8,210 nucleotides of DNA from Elusimicrobia bacterium RIFCSPLOWO2_01_FULL_54_10 (lineage in GTDB: Bacteria > Elusimicrobiota > Elusimicrobia > 2-02-FULL-39-32): NCBI GenBank assembly GCA_001799975.1, contig MGUQ01000053.1, positions 1-8,210 on the forward strand, written 5' to 3'. Under the pieces are notes generated by a model, which saw nothing but the letters and a program-made list of their open reading frames with translations, was not told where the DNA came from and did no database searches. Below are positions 5,694 to 8,210 of the stretch, one piece after another. Position numbers and translations under genes: made by a program. Within the stretch, counting starts at the first letter, position 1. Every line of letters begins with the position of its first letter.

Positions 5694-6458
5694 ATGACAA
5701 AAGAGAAAATACTTGTCGTAGAAGACGAAAAAGACGTCCTCAAACTCCTGAAATACAATTTGGAGAAGGAGGGCTATAAGGTCCTGACCTCCCACGACGC
5801 CGAAACCGCGTTGGTTCTGGCCAAAAAGCACAAACCCGACCTCATCATCCTGGATGTCATGCTCCCCAAAATGGACGGGATCGAATTTTGCCGCATCATC
5901 CGCCAGGAGAACCAGGTTCCCATCATTTTTCTGACCGCCAAAAAAACCGAGCTGGACCGCATTTTAGGGCTAAAAATGGGCGCGGACGATTATGTGACCA
6001 AACCGTTCTCGGTTGAAGAATTGATTGCGCGGGTGCAGGCCATATGCCGCCGGATGCAGGCCCTGCCTTCAATCATCAGCCAACAGCCGACCCGAAGAGG
6101 CGACATTGAGGTGGATTTTGAGCGGCATGAAGTGCGGGTCAAGGGCAAAGTGATGAATCTTCCGCCCAAGGAGTTTGAGCTGTTCAAGCTTCTTGTGGAC
6201 GCGGACGGGAAAGTCCTTTCAAGAGACCATCTTCTGGAACGCATCTGGGGGTATGACAAGTCTGCGGAAATGGACACCCGGACCGTGGACCAGCACATTG
6301 CCCGCCTGAGAAAAAGGCTGCGCTCGGCGCGCCATCAAATCGTCACCATCGCCAATCACGGCTATCAAATCAAATTTTATGACAAAGCCCCCCGTCAAAA
6401 AGACACCAGCTCTCCGGCCAGAAAAAGCAACTCCTCTCATTCAAAAAAGCACGCTTAA
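5694..6458 (+). CDS. OmpR/PhoB-family response regulator (REC + winged helix)
   Basis: A 254-residue two-component transcription regulator. The receiver domain is residues about 4-117, with acidic residues E10/D11, phospho-acceptor D54 (LIILDVMLPKMDG), T81 (FLTAK) and K103 (VTKPF), all intact. The winged-helix DNA-binding domain is residues about 135-228: LPPKEFELFKLL, then a recognition helix RTVDQHIARLRKRL, and the wing NHGYQIKF. A basic, Ser/Lys-rich tail of about 25 residues (230-254) extends past the usual end and is probably disordered. The receiver and DNA-binding domains look PhoB-like, but there is no phoR-like kinase or phosphate gene nearby, so no symbol is given. It is divergent from the CTD-protein operon and lies 209 bases upstream of the beta-barrel/glycosylphosphotransferase genes, which it might control. 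Confidence 0.96.
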   Translation: MTKEKILVVEDEKDVLKLLKYNLEKEGYKVLTSHDAETALVLAKKHKPDLIILDVMLPKMDGIEFCRIIRQENQVPIIFLTAKKTELDRILGLKMGADDYVTKPFSVEELIARVQAICRRMQALPSIISQQPTRRGDIEVDFERHEVRVKGKVMNLPPKEFELFKLLVDADGKVLSRDHLLERIWGYDKSAEMDTRTVDQHIARLRKRLRSARHQIVTIANHGYQIKFYDKAPRQKDTSSPARKSNSSHSKKHA

Positions 6459-6667
6459 AAACCTGTTCCTTAATAATCCCCTGAGCTTTTAACCCTCGCG
6501 GCATAACACCCCCCGATACGGGCGTGTTCATATCCATGTCACATCGGGCTCCGTTGTGAGAGGAGAAAATTCGAATCCGCTCCGCCGCATGAGCCCATAC
6601 ATTTTTGGGACAAAAGTTTTACTCCCCTGCTATGCCCTGCCCCTCTTTCTAAAACTATACTGTGAAC
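6459..6667. other. Intergenic spacer with imperfect stem-loop and -10-like box
   Basis: This 209-base spacer separates the regulator from the polysaccharide genes. An imperfect hairpin can form at 6505-6528: AACAC pairs with GTGTT and CCCG with CGGG, with a small internal bulge and an ATA loop. No T-run follows, so it is a poor rho-independent terminator. A short open frame starting at GTG 6556 lacks family features and runs into the next gene in another frame, so it is not called. The right end holds the TATACT box listed separately. Confidence 0.4.
6656..6661 (+). promoter_or_regulatory. -10-like box immediately upstream of the beta-barrel gene
   Basis: TATACT matches 5 of 6 of the -10 consensus. 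Initiation about 7 bases downstream would fall at or next to ATG 6668, giving a leaderless transcript. No convincing -35 is found at 16-18 base spacing, so confidence is limited. Confidence 0.3.
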
Positions 6668-7786
6668 ATGAAACAAGGGTACCGCATCCTTTTTGGCCTC
6701 ATTTTGCTTCTTCAAGGCGCTGTCCTAAACTGCCATGCGGCAGTGGACTTGATACTCAAAGGCGGCCTGGGCCAAACGTACGATGACAATATCACCTACC
6801 TCAAGGAAAACCCCCGGCACGACTACATTCTAAACCTGATGGGCGGCCTCGGAGCGCGCGTGGAGACCCCCAAAACGACCCTGGAACTGCTGGGAAACGT
6901 GAACCACCATATCTATTACAACAATCCGGATTTCAACAATACCTCAGAAGACGCAAGCCTGAGCCTTGCTTCGGAGCTCTCCGAGCGGGACCTTCTCACC
7001 GTTAACGACGATTTTTCCCACGCCTACGAACCCAGGAGTTTTCAGCAGGAATTTGGCAGGGTGCAAGGCCGCTACAGCACCTATGAAAACGAGGCGACCC
7101 TCACTTATCAAAGGAGGCTCAACAGCCAGTTCGCGCTTTCTGGGCATCTGGGCCATGAAATGAACAAGTTCAGCCGGGACGACATCCAGGACACCTATTT
7201 GGGACGGGTGGGCACGACGTTGGAATATCACTACAGCTCAGCTCTCACCTATTCGGCCGAGTACAACCTGTCCCGCCGGACATTTGAGCGGGGCAATGAT
7301 GCCCTCCTTCACGCGGCAACCGGAGGATTCAGAAAATATCTCACCCCGCAGCTGTATGTCGGCGCAAAGGCGGGGGCTAACGTCATCCGCGCGTATGACG
7401 GGAGAACTTTCACCCATCCGGTTTATTTTGCTGAGGTTCATGATGACTTCAGTCAAACCGCAAACGCGAACCTGAGCTTTGAGAAAAGATACCACATCTA
7501 CGCCTACACTCAGGACCTTTTCAATTATTGGCAGCTTACGGGCAGCCTGAGCCGTCAGCTCTCTGAACGGCTCGGCACCGCGCTGTATGGCTTTTATGGA
7601 AGCGGAGAATATGTCACAGCCGCCGTCACCGACACCCTGGCGGGGGCGGGGATCAAGTTCAATTATGATTTGACGAACCATTTGAAAGCGGAGCTGGCCT
7701 ACAGCCATTCCAACCTTGGATCCACGCTTCCAGTCAAAGAATACGCAAAAAACACATTTTTTGTCGGCGTGAGCGCGGACTTTTGA
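6668..7786 (+). CDS. Outer-membrane beta-barrel protein of exopolysaccharide-locus type
   Basis: A 372-residue exported protein. Residues 1-24 are a signal peptide (MKQGYRILFGLILLLQG..., cleavage near CHA). The mature N-terminus has the GQTYDDNITY segment followed by DYILNLMGGLGARVE, typical of the BBP2-type beta-barrels found beside exopolysaccharide and exosortase genes. The remainder consists of repeated amphipathic beta-strands with aromatic girdles and ends in NTFFVGVSADF, a C-terminal Phe consistent with BAM insertion. A channel or scaffold for polysaccharide export is the usual suggestion, but no substrate is shown. ATG 6668 is preferred to GTG 6662 because the signal peptide starts there and the -10-like box abuts it. 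The VLNC at about 19-22 is not a good lipobox. The next gene starts 2 bases after the stop, so the two are one transcription unit. Confidence 0.76.
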   Translation: MKQGYRILFGLILLLQGAVLNCHAAVDLILKGGLGQTYDDNITYLKENPRHDYILNLMGGLGARVETPKTTLELLGNVNHHIYYNNPDFNNTSEDASLSLASELSERDLLTVNDDFSHAYEPRSFQQEFGRVQGRYSTYENEATLTYQRRLNSQFALSGHLGHEMNKFSRDDIQDTYLGRVGTTLEYHYSSALTYSAEYNLSRRTFERGNDALLHAATGGFRKYLTPQLYVGAKAGANVIRAYDGRTFTHPVYFAEVHDDFSQTANANLSFEKRYHIYAYTQDLFNYWQLTGSLSRQLSERLGTALYGFYGSGEYVTAAVTDTLAGAGIKFNYDLTNHLKAELAYSHSNLGSTLPVKEYAKNTFFVGVSADF

Positions 7787-7788
7787 CC

Positions 7789-8210
7789 ATGGCTACCATC
7801 GATATTTCCGCCCCCCGAAAATTGATGATCGCTTTTGATCTCGTTTTGGTCACCGCGGCATTTTTCATCGGATACTACGTGCGCGATGCTTACCGGGGCC
7901 TGTTCCCTTTGAGGGAATATGTCGGTCTGTTGCCCATCATCCTTGTCATCTGGGGCGCGCTCCTTTTCCATTATTTCGGGACCAGCCATTCTTTCAGAGC
8001 CGAAAAAATGCTTGAAATTCTGTACTCCGTTTTTAAGATCACCCTGATCGGATTCGTTATTTTTGGGAGCATCATCTATCTTTTCAAGATCACCGCCATC
8101 AGCCGTACGCTGATGCTGTTTACCTTTCTCTTGTCCTCAATTTTCGTCGCCATGTCCAAAATCGGGTTGGTTCTATTCTTGAAATACGCCAGAAAAAACG
8201 GATTGAACCG
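7789..8210 (+). CDS. Polyprenyl glycosylphosphotransferase, N-terminal membrane part (cut by window edge)
   Basis: The first 140 residues are visible. They contain four hydrophobic segments at about 13-32, 43-63, 80-101 and 107-129. Patterns include IAFDLVLVTAAFFIGYYVR and, after a loop, ISRTLMLFTFLLSS, ending in a basic segment KYARKNGLN that normally leads into the Rossmann-like (CoA_binding_3) domain. This is the N-terminal layout of WbaP/EpsE-type initiating sugar transferases. These inner-membrane enzymes transfer a sugar-1-phosphate from a nucleotide sugar to undecaprenyl phosphate to start exopolysaccharide or O-antigen repeat units. The catalytic bacterial-sugar-transferase domain would lie beyond the right edge, so the catalytic assignment is inferred. 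Only 2 bases separate it from the beta-barrel gene, and there is no good ribosome-binding site, so translation is probably coupled. Confidence 0.78.
   Translation, partial: MATIDISAPRKLMIAFDLVLVTAAFFIGYYVRDAYRGLFPLREYVGLLPIILVIWGALLFHYFGTSHSFRAEKMLEILYSVFKITLIGFVIFGSIIYLFKITAISRTLMLFTFLLSSIFVAMSKIGLVLFLKYARKNGLN

Noticed and set aside
6560..6592. tRNA-like 3' sequence (ATTCGAATCC followed by CTCCGCCGCA)
   Set aside because: The T-loop-like motif has no pairing T-stem, and no matching 5' acceptor strand, D-arm or anticodon arm exists upstream. It is likely chance, with only a slight possibility of a tRNA remnant.
6605..6627. GGGA...TCCC dyad around AAAAGTTTT as a terminator
   Set aside because: The central inverted repeat leaves no room for a loop, the outer arms are only 4 bases, and no T-run follows.
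6556..6786. A 76-codon plus-strand open frame starting at GTG 6556
   Set aside because: It runs into the beta-barrel gene in a different frame, has no recognisable domain, and its first part covers a spacer with promoter-like and hairpin sequence.
7238..7708. A 156-codon minus-strand open frame opposite the beta-barrel gene
   Set aside because: It lies wholly inside the plus-strand barrel gene, has no motif, and lacks a ribosome-binding site or neighbours on that strand.
1..8210. CRISPR arrays, insertion sequences, phage or defence genes
   Set aside because: I saw no regularly spaced repeats, transposase or integrase motifs, or defence-type domains. The holin-family name of the gene at 597-890 reflects a membrane-protein family, not a prophage.

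Overview
The window (8,210 bases, mixed base composition, densely coded) looks like chromosome from a diderm (outer-membrane) bacterium. Evidence is one OmpA-family peptidoglycan-binding protein, two predicted outer-membrane beta-barrels ending in phenylalanine, and Sec signal peptides on the envelope proteins. A PorV/PorQ-like protein paired with a secreted protein carrying a FlgD/CHU_C-like C-terminal domain is a combination I associate with Elusimicrobiota, Omnitrophota and the FCB group. The phylum is an inference, not something the sequence proves. There are no tRNAs, rRNAs, insertion sequences or CRISPR arrays, and no gene-free stretch longer than about 220 bases.

Layout. (1) Positions 1-2872, minus strand: a compact five-gene envelope operon. 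In transcription order it encodes a 57-residue basic protein of unknown function, a 503-residue OmpA-family protein, a DUF883/YqjD-ElaB-like small membrane-anchored protein, a YqjE-like two-helix membrane protein, and a DUF3943 protein cut by the window edge. (2) Positions 3092-3772, plus strand: a NarL/FixJ-type response regulator, tail-to-tail with the next operon and overlapping its last gene by 11 bases. (3) Positions 3762-5473, minus strand: a secreted protein with a FlgD-like C-terminal domain, followed through an ATGA overlap by a PorV-like outer-membrane protein. (4) Positions 5483-5693: a divergent regulatory region with a perfect 17-base palindrome and spaced repeats. (5) Positions 5694-6458, plus strand: an OmpR/PhoB-type response regulator. 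(6) From 6668 to the right edge, plus strand: an outer-membrane beta-barrel of the kind found in exopolysaccharide loci, then the N-terminal membrane part of a polyprenyl glycosylphosphotransferase. This is probably the start of a polysaccharide biosynthesis locus that continues to the right.

How they may work together: every non-regulatory gene acts in the envelope or at the cell surface (wall anchoring, membrane organisation, protein surface display, polysaccharide production). The two transcription regulators, neither with an adjacent sensor kinase, sit between these modules and could control them. That link is inference from position. The points most worth following are the ATGA-coupled secretion pair, the five-gene envelope operon with its unassigned small protein, the palindromic control region, and a set of genes whose -10-like boxes lie so close to their start codons that their transcripts could be leaderless or nearly so.
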